This document shows positions 48,295 to 56,949 of a stretch of DNA of 64,000 nucleotides, piece by piece. Made by a program: the position numbers and the translations under genes. Position 1 is the first letter of the stretch. The number at the start of each line of letters is the position of its first letter. A model generated the notes under the pieces. That model ran no database searches and was not told where the DNA came from. It was given only the letters and a program-made list of their open reading frames with translations. This stretch comes from Desulfovibrio sp. DV (GTDB taxonomy: Bacteria; Desulfobacterota; Desulfovibrionia; Desulfovibrionales; Desulfovibrionaceae): the NCBI RefSeq assembly GCF_001936595.1, contig NZ_MLBG01000007.1:1-64000 (forward strand), given 5' to 3'.

Positions 48295-49242
48295 ATGCAA
48301 AACCCCTTCGCCGGCGGCGGCATCTGGCTGCGAACCTCGGGGGACGAGGCTCTGGCCGGACAGATTTCGCCTGAAATATTGGCTAGTTGCCATCCGATCT
48401 GGGCAGCCGATGCCGCTCGCCTGGCTCCCTGGCGCGAAGTGGTCCTTGGCCCGCAGTACGGGCCGGCGGCCGGGCGCTGGCTTGAGGCTCTGGGGCCGGG
48501 CGGGGCTGCGGCCGACGCCGTGTTGCTTGTCGGCCCGTGCGCGTCGAGCCTGGATGTGGCCTGGGAGTTGGCCGCAGCCGGGTGTCTGCCGCCTTTTGCC
48601 TCGGTGGTGGCCGTGTCCCAGACCCGGGGCCGGGGCCAGATGCGCCGGGACTGGGTTTCGCCCCCGGGAAATTTGTACGCCGCCCTGGCCTGGCCCGTGG
48701 CCAGCGGCAATCTGGCGGCCATGGCCCCGGTGGTGGTGGGGGCCTGCCTGTCGGATGCCCTGTATGACCGGGGGTTTCCCACCCAGGTGAAATGGCCAAA
48801 CGATCTGCTGGTATGCGACCGGAAAATCGGCGGCATCCTGCTGGAAGAGCGGGGTGGACGGATCCTGGCCGGAATCGGTATAAATTTCGCCAGCGCGCCC
48901 GATGCGGCGTTGCTTCGTCGGGATCACGCCGCCCCGGCCGCCAGTTTGCAGGTGTTTGGCGAGGTCCCGGGCGCGGTTACGCTGTGGAGCGACCTTGTGA
49001 AGTCCGGGCAAACCTGCTACCTCCAGTGCGTTGCGCTATCAGACTCAAATGCCTTATCCCGTTTTGTCGAGCAGCGCCTAGCATGGCTTGGCCGGGAAGT
49101 GTTTGTGCGCGAGAGCGGGACGGATGGTTTTCGGGCGCGGATCATTGGTTTGGCCGAGGACGGGGGACTTCGGCTGAGACGTATTGATTCCGGCCCAGGG
49201 CAGGATTTGACGCTTCATAGCGGGAGTATATCCCTCCTTTGA
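48295..49242 (+). CDS. birA: Biotin-protein ligase (catalytic type, no DNA-binding domain)
   Basis: BirA activates biotin and attaches it to a Lys of biotin-dependent enzymes. The 315-residue product has the BPL motifs SQTRGRGQMRRDWVSPPG, KWPNDLLVCDRKIGGILLE and AGIGINFASAP, and a C-terminal SH3-like cap. The N-terminal ~75 residues are not a helix-turn-helix, so it should not repress transcription. The ATG at 48295 follows AAAGGGA. It lies 69 nt upstream of the pyruvate carboxylase gene, its most obvious substrate. Confidence 0.93.
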   Translation: MQNPFAGGGIWLRTSGDEALAGQISPEILASCHPIWAADAARLAPWREVVLGPQYGPAAGRWLEALGPGGAAADAVLLVGPCASSLDVAWELAAAGCLPPFASVVAVSQTRGRGQMRRDWVSPPGNLYAALAWPVASGNLAAMAPVVVGACLSDALYDRGFPTQVKWPNDLLVCDRKIGGILLEERGGRILAGIGINFASAPDAALLRRDHAAPAASLQVFGEVPGAVTLWSDLVKSGQTCYLQCVALSDSNALSRFVEQRLAWLGREVFVRESGTDGFRARIIGLAEDGGLRLRRIDSGPGQDLTLHSGSISLL

Positions 49243-49311
49243 TGCCGGCCCCCGCCGGATCGTCACTCTTTAAGCGAATGGACAGGTCGCCCCCAGGGGT
49301 CAGAGGACAGC

Positions 49312-52300
49312 ATGATCGCCAAGACGTTTCAGGAAGTGCTTTCCGAAGTTGAAGGAAAGAAGATTCTGGTCGCCAACCGGGGCATTTCCGCCCGGCGGGT
49401 TCTGCGTTCCATCCGTGAACGGCTTCGCGCCATCCCCGTGCTCACCGTCACCGATGTGGACATGACGTCCCCGGCGACGGCCGGAGCCCATGAGCTTATC
49501 ACCCTGGGCCCTGATCCCAGAGCCTACCTGGATATCGACGGCATCATCAAGAAAGCCAAGGCCCGCGGCGTCGTGGCCATCCATCCGGGATGGGGATTTG
49601 CCTCGGAAGATTGCGAATTCCCCCGCAAATGCGCCGAAGCCGGCATTATTTTCATCGGCTCTTCGGCCGAGGCCATGAAGAGCCTTGGCAACAAGGTCGA
49701 GGCCCGTCGGCTGGCCATGAATCTGGGCATCCCGGTCGTGCCCGGCTCCGAAGGCTCGGTAACTATTCCCGAAGCCCGGGAAATTGCCAAAAAAATCGGC
49801 TTCCCCATCATGCTCAAGGCCGAGGGCGGCGGCGGCGGCCGGGGCATCTACGAAATTTATTCCGAGGCCCAGCTCGAGTCCGCCTTTTCCAAGGCCTCGG
49901 CCATGGCCCAGGCCTCGTTCGGCAACCCGCACCTGTTTGTCGAAAAGCTTTTGACCAGCGTGCGCCACATCGAAATCCAGGTGGCCGGCGACCGCTTCGG
50001 CAATGTCTTCGCCTTTGACGAGCGCGACTGTTCCGTGCAGCGCAACCACCAAAAGCTCGTGGAGATCACCCCGTCGCCCTGGCGCGGCATGACCGAAGAA
50101 CTGCGCCAGCGCCTCAAGGACTACGGCGAGCGCCTTGTGCGCGAGACCGGATATTATTCCCTGGCCACGGTGGAATTTCTGGTCGATGCCGACGGCGAAC
50201 CGTACATGATCGAGGTCAACACCCGGCTCCAGGTGGAGCACGGCATCACCGAATGCCGCTACGGCGTGGATCTGGTCGAAGAGCAGATCAACATCGCCTT
50301 TGGCGGCAAGCTGCGCTTTAACTGCGCTGATACGCGCCCGCTGCTCCAGGCCATGCAGCTGCGCATCAACTGCGAAGACCCCAAGCAGAATTTTGCTCCC
50401 AACGCCGGGACCGTCACCCGCTACCTGTCCCCGGGCGGCCAGGGCATCCGGCTCGACTCCTGCCTGACGGCGGGTTACGAATTCCCCACCCAGTATGATT
50501 CGGCCGGGGCGCTTTTGATTTCCTACGGCCGCAACTGGCCCAAGGTCGTTTCGGTCATGGAACGGGCCTTGCGCGAGTACATCATCGGCGGCCTCAAGAC
50601 GACCATTCCGTTTCATCGCCAGATTCTGCGCCATCCGGAATTTATCAAGGGCGACTTCGACACCAAGTTCATCAACCAGAATCCCTATCTGCTCAATTAC
50701 CTGGACGAGGAGCCCGAAGCCCTGCGCCTGTCCTGGCTCGTGGCCGAAATCGCGGCCCGTGGCTACAACCCCCACGTCCAGCTCGGCAAATACCGGGGCC
50801 GTGAAGACTACCGCCTGGGCCGGTTTACCCCCCATCTGCCCGAGGTGGACCTGCGCAGCCCGGAAAGCCCCTACCCGCGCGGCGACCGGCAGGCCGCCCT
50901 GGACATGGTGCGCGACTCCGGCAAGGTCCATTTTGTGGACACCACCACCCGGGACATCACCCAGTCCAACAGCGGCAACCGTTTCCGGCTGGCCGAGGAC
51001 GAACTGGTCGGGCCGTATCTCGACAACTGCGGCTTTTTCTCGCTCGAAAACGGCGGCGGCGCGCACTTCCACGTGGCCATGATGGCCAACATGACCTACC
51101 CGTTTACCGAGGCGGCCAAGTGGAACGAGTTTGCGCCCAAGACCATGAAGCAGCTGCTCATCCGCTCGACCAACGTGCTTGGTTACAAGCCCCAGCCGCG
51201 AAACCTCATGCGGCTGACGGGCGAGATGATCTGCGAGCATTACGACATCATCCGCTGCTTTGATTTCCTCAATCACATCGACAATATGTATCCGTTTGCC
51301 GAGGTCGCCCTGTCCCGGCCCGGCATCATCTTCGAACCGGCCATCTCCCTGTCCTATGCCCGGGGCTTTGACGTGCCCCATTACCTGGGTGTGCTGGAGG
51401 CCATTCTCGACCAGACAGCCAAGGCCGGCGGCATGACCAAGGCCAAGGCCGCCAAAAGCATTATCCTGTGCCTCAAGGACATGGCCGGCATGTGTCCGCC
51501 GCGTTTCGTCAAGGCACTTATTACCGCCATCCGCAAGGCCTATCCCGAACTGGTCATCGACTACCATCGCCACTACACCGACGGCCTGTTCGTTCCGGCC
51601 GTGGGCGCGGCGGCCGAGGCCGGCTGCCACATCGTGGACACGGCCATCGGCGCATCCGTGCGCTGGTACGGCCAGGGCGAGGTGCTCTCCACCGCGGCCT
51701 ACATCGGCGAAGACCTCGGTGTGCCCGTGGCCCTGACCAATGAAAATAAGGATATGATCCGGGCCGCCAACTTCGTGCTCAAGCAGATCATGCCCTATTA
51801 CGACCGTTATACCGCTCCGTACTTCCAGGGGATCGATTACGACGTCGTGGAGCACGCCATGCCCGGCGGGGCCACCAGCTCGTCCCAGGAAGGGGCCATG
51901 AAGCAGGGCTACATCCACTTGCTGCCCTATATGCTCAAGTTCCTGGCCGGCACCCGCAAGATCGTTCGCTACCATGACGTCACGCCCGGTTCCCAGATCA
52001 CCTGGAATACCGCCTTCCTGGCCGTCACCAGCGCCTACAAGGTCGGCGGCGAGCGGGCGGTCAAGGACATGCTCGAAGTCCTCGAGGTTGTGTCCGAACA
52101 TCCTGACGAGTGCCTGACCCCGGCGGCCAAGCACGACCGGCTCCTGCTTTACGCCAACTGCAACGACGCCTTCCGCAATCTGCTTCTCGGCAAGTTCGGC
52201 AAGATGCCGCTCGGGTTCCCGCCGGACTGGGTCTACGAAAGCGCTTTCGGGGCCGACTGGAAGGGGGCCATCGAGGCACGCACCGAGGAGTCGCCGCTGG

Positions 52301-53007
52301 ATGCCCTGGGCGAGATCGACATGGACGCCGAGATGGCGGCGCTCACCAAGCAGCTTGGCCGGGAACCCTCCAATGAGGAGTTCGTGCTCTATCTCAACCA
52401 TCCGGGCGATGCGCTCAAGACCATGGAATTTCGCAAGAAATTTGGTGATGCCAACCGCCTGCCCCTGGATGTCTGGTTCGAGGGCCTGGAGCAGGGTGAA
52501 GAGCTGACGTTCTCGGACAGCCAGGACAAGCCGCACCACCTCTCGCTCCTTGACATTTCGCGTCCCGACGTCAGCGGCATGGCCACCGTGCGGTATGTCC
52601 TGGATTCGGAAATCCTCAGCCACCAGGTCCCGGTGGCTGCCGCCCAGGGCGGCCCGGCCAGCCAGGTCGAGATGGCCGATCCCAGCAATCCCTACCATGT
52701 GGGTGCGCCGGTCTCCGGCGACCTGTGGGTCATGCACGTCTCGCCCAACGACTACGTGAAGACCGGTGAGGAGCTCTTCAACATCTCCGTCATGAAGCAG
52801 GAAAAGACCGTGGCCGCGCCCTTGGACGGCATTATCAAGCGGGTGATCAAGAATGCTGATTACGCCAATGACCGCAAGATGGTTCCGGTCAAGGAAGGGG
52901 AGCTTTTGGTCGAACTGGGACCCGTCACCAAGGACTGCCCGACCTGCCATCAACCTGTAGGCGAAGAGCATTACAAATTCTGTCCCAACTGCGGCCAGCA
53001 GGTGTAA
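49312..53007 (+). CDS. pyc: Pyruvate carboxylase with C-terminal zinc ribbon
   Basis: PYC carboxylates pyruvate to oxaloacetate. The 1231-residue product carries, in order, a biotin carboxylase domain (ILVANRGISARRVLRSIRE; ATP-grasp MLKAEGGGGGRGIYEI; VEVNTRLQVEHGITE), a carboxyltransferase TIM barrel (residues ~540-1030; FVDTTTRDITQSNSGN, VDTAIGASVRWYG) and a biotin carrier domain with the acceptor Lys at ~1162 (SVMKQEKT instead of the usual AMKM). Beyond it is an unusual CxxC-x11-CxxC tail (C1209, 1212, 1224, 1227), a probable zinc ribbon. It is ~80 residues longer than common PYC. The ATG at 49312 follows AGAGGA. PEP synthase is 77 nt downstream. Confidence 0.96.
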   Translation: MIAKTFQEVLSEVEGKKILVANRGISARRVLRSIRERLRAIPVLTVTDVDMTSPATAGAHELITLGPDPRAYLDIDGIIKKAKARGVVAIHPGWGFASEDCEFPRKCAEAGIIFIGSSAEAMKSLGNKVEARRLAMNLGIPVVPGSEGSVTIPEAREIAKKIGFPIMLKAEGGGGGRGIYEIYSEAQLESAFSKASAMAQASFGNPHLFVEKLLTSVRHIEIQVAGDRFGNVFAFDERDCSVQRNHQKLVEITPSPWRGMTEELRQRLKDYGERLVRETGYYSLATVEFLVDADGEPYMIEVNTRLQVEHGITECRYGVDLVEEQINIAFGGKLRFNCADTRPLLQAMQLRINCEDPKQNFAPNAGTVTRYLSPGGQGIRLDSCLTAGYEFPTQYDSAGALLISYGRNWPKVVSVMERALREYIIGGLKTTIPFHRQILRHPEFIKGDFDTKFINQNPYLLNYLDEEPEALRLSWLVAEIAARGYNPHVQLGKYRGREDYRLGRFTPHLPEVDLRSPESPYPRGDRQAALDMVRDSGKVHFVDTTTRDITQSNSGNRFRLAEDELVGPYLDNCGFFSLENGGGAHFHVAMMANMTYPFTEAAKWNEFAPKTMKQLLIRSTNVLGYKPQPRNLMRLTGEMICEHYDIIRCFDFLNHIDNMYPFAEVALSRPGIIFEPAISLSYARGFDVPHYLGVLEAILDQTAKAGGMTKAKAAKSIILCLKDMAGMCPPRFVKALITAIRKAYPELVIDYHRHYTDGLFVPAVGAAAEAGCHIVDTAIGASVRWYGQGEVLSTAAYIGEDLGVPVALTNENKDMIRAANFVLKQIMPYYDRYTAPYFQGIDYDVVEHAMPGGATSSSQEGAMKQGYIHLLPYMLKFLAGTRKIVRYHDVTPGSQITWNTAFLAVTSAYKVGGERAVKDMLEVLEVVSEHPDECLTPAAKHDRLLLYANCNDAFRNLLLGKFGKMPLGFPPDWVYESAFGADWKGAIEARTEESPLDALGEIDMDAEMAALTKQLGREPSNEEFVLYLNHPGDALKTMEFRKKFGDANRLPLDVWFEGLEQGEELTFSDSQDKPHHLSLLDISRPDVSGMATVRYVLDSEILSHQVPVAAAQGGPASQVEMADPSNPYHVGAPVSGDLWVMHVSPNDYVKTGEELFNISVMKQEKTVAAPLDGIIKRVIKNADYANDRKMVPVKEGELLVELGPVTKDCPTCHQPVGEEHYKFCPNCGQQV

Positions 53008-53084
53008 ATTTCACCACGAACGTGTTAACGGTGGCCGGCCAAGACGATCCGGACCACCGAGCCTGGAGAGACAAGGAGGGGAGA

Positions 53085-56000
53085 ATGGCCAAGACCCAAG
53101 CCAACGATAAACCGCGCCAGGACGACAATGCGTCCGCTCCGGGACAGGACGCGGCTTTCGATACTGCCAAGACGCTCATCCTGATGGGAGCCGACATTGT
53201 CGGCATCGGCGAAGAAGCCGAAATCCTGGTCGGTGGGAAGAATTATAATACGGCGCTCATCAGCCAGATCCAGGGCATCCGGGCGCCCCAGTTCCGGGCT
53301 GTGTCCTCGGTGGCCTTCCACCGCGTTCTCGACGAGACCAAGGTCAATGCGGCCCTTATCCGGGAAGTCGTCAACGACGGTTACCGCCGGGTCAACTGGA
53401 CCGACGAGGAAGTCAACAGCGATCCGGAATACATGAAAAACCTCGTGCGCGATCTGGCCGAGGAAGTGCGTTCCAAGACCGCCGACGCCCCGGGTTCGTC
53501 GATTAAGTTGCGCACGTTTATAAACAACGTGGTCGAAGGCTTCGCCACCTCCCCCGAAGGCATCGACCAGCTGCGCAAACGCTCCGTCCTGGTCCAGGTG
53601 GCCATCTTGTCCGTGGATATGCCGGCCGAAGTCCGCGAGGCCGTATCCAACGGCTACAACGACATCTGCCGCGAGGCCGGCCTGGAAGACGTGCCCGTGG
53701 CCGTGCGTTCCTCGGCCGCCGGCGAGGACAGCCGCAAAAAGGCCTTTGCCGGACTCCAGGACACCTATCTCAATATCGTCGGCGCGGCCCAGTGCGTGCG
53801 TGCCTACCAGTGGGACTGCGCCTCGGCCTACAACCTGCGTTCCATGACCTACCGCCGCGAGGCCATCCTCGACGCCGTGGCCCTGGCCGAGCGCACCGGC
53901 GACGATTCCATCGCCGAACAGGCCAAGCTCGAATGGGCCATTGAGAACACCTCGCTGTCCGTGTGCATCATGCGCATGATCAACCCGGTGATCTCCGGCA
54001 CGGCCTTTGCCGCCGATACCGCCACCGGCTGCCGGGGCACCTCGCGAAACGACCTCGTCTCCATCGACGCCAGCTACGGCCTGGGCGAAGCGGTTGTCGG
54101 CGGCATGGTCACCCCGGACAAGCTCTACGTGTTCCAGCGCGACGACGGCTCGGAAGTCGTCATCCGCAACATGGGCTACAAGGATAAAAAGATCGTCTAC
54201 GACGACCAGGAAGGCGGCACCAAGCTGGTCAAGGTTTCCGAAGAGGAAGCCTACCGCTGGGCGCTGTCCCTGGCCCAGGCCGAGGAAGTGGCCCGGGGCG
54301 TGCGCGCCATCTCGGTCGCCTACGGCAACTGCATCATGGATACGGAATTTTGCATCGATGAGTCCGACCGCCTGTGGTTTGTCCAGGCTCGGCCGGAAAC
54401 CCGCTGGAACGACGAACTGGAGTTGCATCCCCACACCATTTTCATGCGCCGCATGGAAGTGGAGAAGCGGGCGGCCCTGGCCGCCGAGGTCATCCTCGAA
54501 GGCAACGGCGCGTCGCGCGGGGCCGGGCAGGGCATGGTGCGCTTTTTGCGCTCGGCCCTGGAGCTCAACAAGATCCAGAAGGGCGACATCCTGGCTGCCG
54601 AGCGCACCGACCCGGACATGGTGCCTGGAATGCGCGTGGCCTCGGCCATCCTGGCCGATGCCGGCGGCGACACCAGCCACGCCGCCATCACCTCCCGCGA
54701 GCTGGGTATCCCGGCCATCATCGGCATCCAGCGCGCCGAGACCCTGCGCTCCCTGGACGGCCAGTATGTGACGGTTGACGGTTCGCGCGGCTGTGTCTAC
54801 CGCGGCCTGCTGCCGCTGGTCGAAGTCGGCGGCGAGATGGATCTGGCCAAGCTGCCCGACACCAAGACCAAGGTCGGCCTGATCCTGGCCGACGTCGGGC
54901 AGGCGCTCTTTCTGTCACGTCTGCGCAGCGTCGGGGACTTTGAAGTGGGGCTGCTTCGGGCCGAATTCATGCTCGGCAATATCGGCGTGCATCCCCAGGC
55001 CCTTGAAGCCTATGACAACGGCACGCTGCCAACCCTCATTGACACCAAGGTCAAGGAACTCGACGCCAAGCTGACCAAGATCGTGCGCGACCAGCTCGGA
55101 GCCGGGTTCATAAACGTCCAGATCAAGCTGCGCAGCTACGTCGGCCTGGTAACGGGCCTGTCGGCTGAACTGGAAACCCTGGCCGACCATTCCGGCGCCC
55201 GCGGCACCGACGAAGTCATGGCGGTCCATCGCCGCATTCGGGAGTTCGAGAAAAAGCTCGACCACCATCTCGAAGAAGTCACCCGCCGGCTCGATCTGCT
55301 CAAAACTTCGGCCGACCTGGAAACCCATGTGGCCATTATTCTCGGCTACTGGGACGAGATGCAGCATAAGGCTGTCGATCCCGACGCCATCAAGCGCCGC
55401 TACGAGATCAAGGCCCGCATCGAAGACCGTGTGGCAGCCGTGGCCGAAGAACCCATGGTCAAGGACACCCTGGCCAAGATTGCGGCCATGCGCCAGGAAG
55501 TGGCCCGGCAGATCGGCATCAAGAGCCAGCTCGACGATCTGACCGCGCTTTTGGGCAAAATTCGCAAGCAGCTCACTTCGCGCGGGTTCCGCAGCGGCAA
55601 GGAGCTCTACGTCCAGACCCTGTCCCAGGGCCTGGGCCTTTTTGCCATGGCCTTCCACGGCAAGCCGATCCTGTACCGCACCACGGATTTCAAATCCAAC
55701 GAATACCGGAACCTGCTTGGCGGCAACCTGTTCGAGGCGCTGGAAGACAACCCCATGCTCGGCTACCGGGGCGTGTCACGCAACATCCACGACTGGGAAA
55801 TCGAGTCGTTTAAGCTGGCGCGCGGCATCTACGGCGGGAAAAACCTCCACATCATGCTGCCGTTCGTGCGCACGGTGGAGGAAGCCACTTCCATGAAGCG
55901 CTATCTTGAGCGGGTGCACAAGCTCCAGTCCGGCGATGATGGGCTCAAAATGTTCATCATGTCGGAAATCCCGAGCAACGCCATCCTGGCCAAGCAGTTC

Positions 56001-56672
56001 ATCCAGGAGTTCGACGGCTTCTCCATCGGCTCCAACGACATGACCCAGATGGTGCTTGGCACCGACCGCGACAACCCGGCCCTGCGCCACATCTATGACG
56101 AAGAAGACCCGGCCGTGGTCTGGGCGCTTTTGGTCACCATCTTTGCCGGCCAGAAGTACGGCAAGAAGGTCGGTTTCTGCGGCCAGGGCGTGTCCAACAG
56201 CGTCATCCTGCGGGGGCTGGTCGCCATTGCCGGCATCGTGTGCGCGTCGGTCGTGCCCGATACCTACTATCAGACCAAGTTCGACATGGCCCATGTCGAG
56301 TCCGAGGGCATTGCCGTGGACGGCCTTGGCAAGTGGCTTGGCGAGCAGCATCTGGCCCGGCTCAAAGTGGTGCTCCAGGACAATAAATACGAACACATCG
56401 CTAAAAAATACGACACCGCTGCGGACATCAAGGACTGGTACGACGGCGAGTTGACGCGCCTTGGCGAGCAGTTGCGCGAAAACCTGGAAACGGCCAAGGC
56501 CAATTTCTACCGCCAGGAGATGGAGAACTTCCGCCGTCTGTTCCACAAGCCGGCCCTGTATGCCACCTGGGACTGGACCGGAACGGTGTTTGACGCCCTG
56601 CGCCAGGCCGGTTTTGACAGCTACGAGGAGCAGGCCACGGCCCTGGCCGCCCAGCGCGCCAAGAAGTGGTAG
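53085..56672 (+). CDS. ppsA: Phosphoenolpyruvate synthase, large form with helical insertion
   Basis: PpsA converts pyruvate and ATP to PEP, AMP and phosphate. The 1195-residue product has the N-terminal nucleotide-binding domain (VPVAVRSSAAGEDS at ~204-217, LWFVQARPETRW), the phosphohistidine domain with His532 (AGGDTSHAAITSRELGIPAIIG) and the C-terminal pyruvate barrel (TTDFKSNEYRNLLGGN, ENPML-type EDNPMLGYRGVSRN, active-site Cys in GFCGQGVSNS). Between the last two, about residues 645-835 form an extra coiled-coil-rich insertion absent from the ~790-residue enterobacterial enzyme; a ~70-residue N-extension and ~100-residue C-extension are also extra. The ATG at 53085 follows AAGGAGGGG. With pyc it forms a gluconeogenic node from pyruvate. 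Confidence 0.93.
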   Translation: MAKTQANDKPRQDDNASAPGQDAAFDTAKTLILMGADIVGIGEEAEILVGGKNYNTALISQIQGIRAPQFRAVSSVAFHRVLDETKVNAALIREVVNDGYRRVNWTDEEVNSDPEYMKNLVRDLAEEVRSKTADAPGSSIKLRTFINNVVEGFATSPEGIDQLRKRSVLVQVAILSVDMPAEVREAVSNGYNDICREAGLEDVPVAVRSSAAGEDSRKKAFAGLQDTYLNIVGAAQCVRAYQWDCASAYNLRSMTYRREAILDAVALAERTGDDSIAEQAKLEWAIENTSLSVCIMRMINPVISGTAFAADTATGCRGTSRNDLVSIDASYGLGEAVVGGMVTPDKLYVFQRDDGSEVVIRNMGYKDKKIVYDDQEGGTKLVKVSEEEAYRWALSLAQAEEVARGVRAISVAYGNCIMDTEFCIDESDRLWFVQARPETRWNDELELHPHTIFMRRMEVEKRAALAAEVILEGNGASRGAGQGMVRFLRSALELNKIQKGDILAAERTDPDMVPGMRVASAILADAGGDTSHAAITSRELGIPAIIGIQRAETLRSLDGQYVTVDGSRGCVYRGLLPLVEVGGEMDLAKLPDTKTKVGLILADVGQALFLSRLRSVGDFEVGLLRAEFMLGNIGVHPQALEAYDNGTLPTLIDTKVKELDAKLTKIVRDQLGAGFINVQIKLRSYVGLVTGLSAELETLADHSGARGTDEVMAVHRRIREFEKKLDHHLEEVTRRLDLLKTSADLETHVAIILGYWDEMQHKAVDPDAIKRRYEIKARIEDRVAAVAEEPMVKDTLAKIAAMRQEVARQIGIKSQLDDLTALLGKIRKQLTSRGFRSGKELYVQTLSQGLGLFAMAFHGKPILYRTTDFKSNEYRNLLGGNLFEALEDNPMLGYRGVSRNIHDWEIESFKLARGIYGGKNLHIMLPFVRTVEEATSMKRYLERVHKLQSGDDGLKMFIMSEIPSNAILAKQFIQEFDGFSIGSNDMTQMVLGTDRDNPALRHIYDEEDPAVVWALLVTIFAGQKYGKKVGFCGQGVSNSVILRGLVAIAGIVCASVVPDTYYQTKFDMAHVESEGIAVDGLGKWLGEQHLARLKVVLQDNKYEHIAKKYDTAADIKDWYDGELTRLGEQLRENLETAKANFYRQEMENFRRLFHKPALYATWDWTGTVFDALRQAGFDSYEEQATALAAQRAKKW

Positions 56673-56692
56673 GCCGCTTCAAGCCTTCAAGG

Positions 56693-56726
56693 AAAAGGCC
56701 TCCCGGTTCGCCGGGAGGCCTTTTTT
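56693..56726 (+). terminator. Rho-independent terminator of the birA-pyc-ppsA cluster
   Basis: A long stem (AAAAGGCCTCCCGG at 56693-56706 with its complement at 56711-56724), a TTCG loop and six T lie 20 nt after the ppsA stop. The A-rich 5' side could also make it bidirectional. The 223 nt that follow (to 56949) show no gene. Confidence 0.97.
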
Positions 56727-56911
56727 ATGGTCCGGGGCTGGGGCCTGGGACGGGCAGGGTGGACGGGCACCTGTCGGGAGTGGAAGGCGCTTGGCGATTG
56801 GGGGGGAACTGCCGGGCGCATGGACCGGACCTGGATGTCGGGATGGGGTAGCCTGCACTCCGGGGCAGGGCAACGGCGCGCGTGTTGCCGGCGGTCGGGT
56901 ACGCGGGGAGG

Positions 56912-56938
56912 CCGGGGCCGGGCGGAAGCCGGCCCCGG
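56912..56938 (-). terminator. GC-rich hairpin 3' of the M23 gene (no U-tract)
   Basis: Ten-base-pair arms CCGGGGCCGG (56912-56921) and CCGGCCCCGG (56929-56938) with a 7-nt loop lie 12 nt after the M23 stop on minus. No U-run follows. A 12-nt palindrome GGCACGCGTGCC (56939-56950) touches the stop codon. Confidence 0.4.
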
Positions 56939-56949
56939 GGCACGCGTGC

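Noticed and set aside
49300-52971. 1223-codon minus-strand open frame opposite pyruvate carboxylase
   Set aside because: Its composition is the mirror of pyc codons (His/Gly/Asp-rich), it has no domains, and third-position GC bias fits the plus strand.
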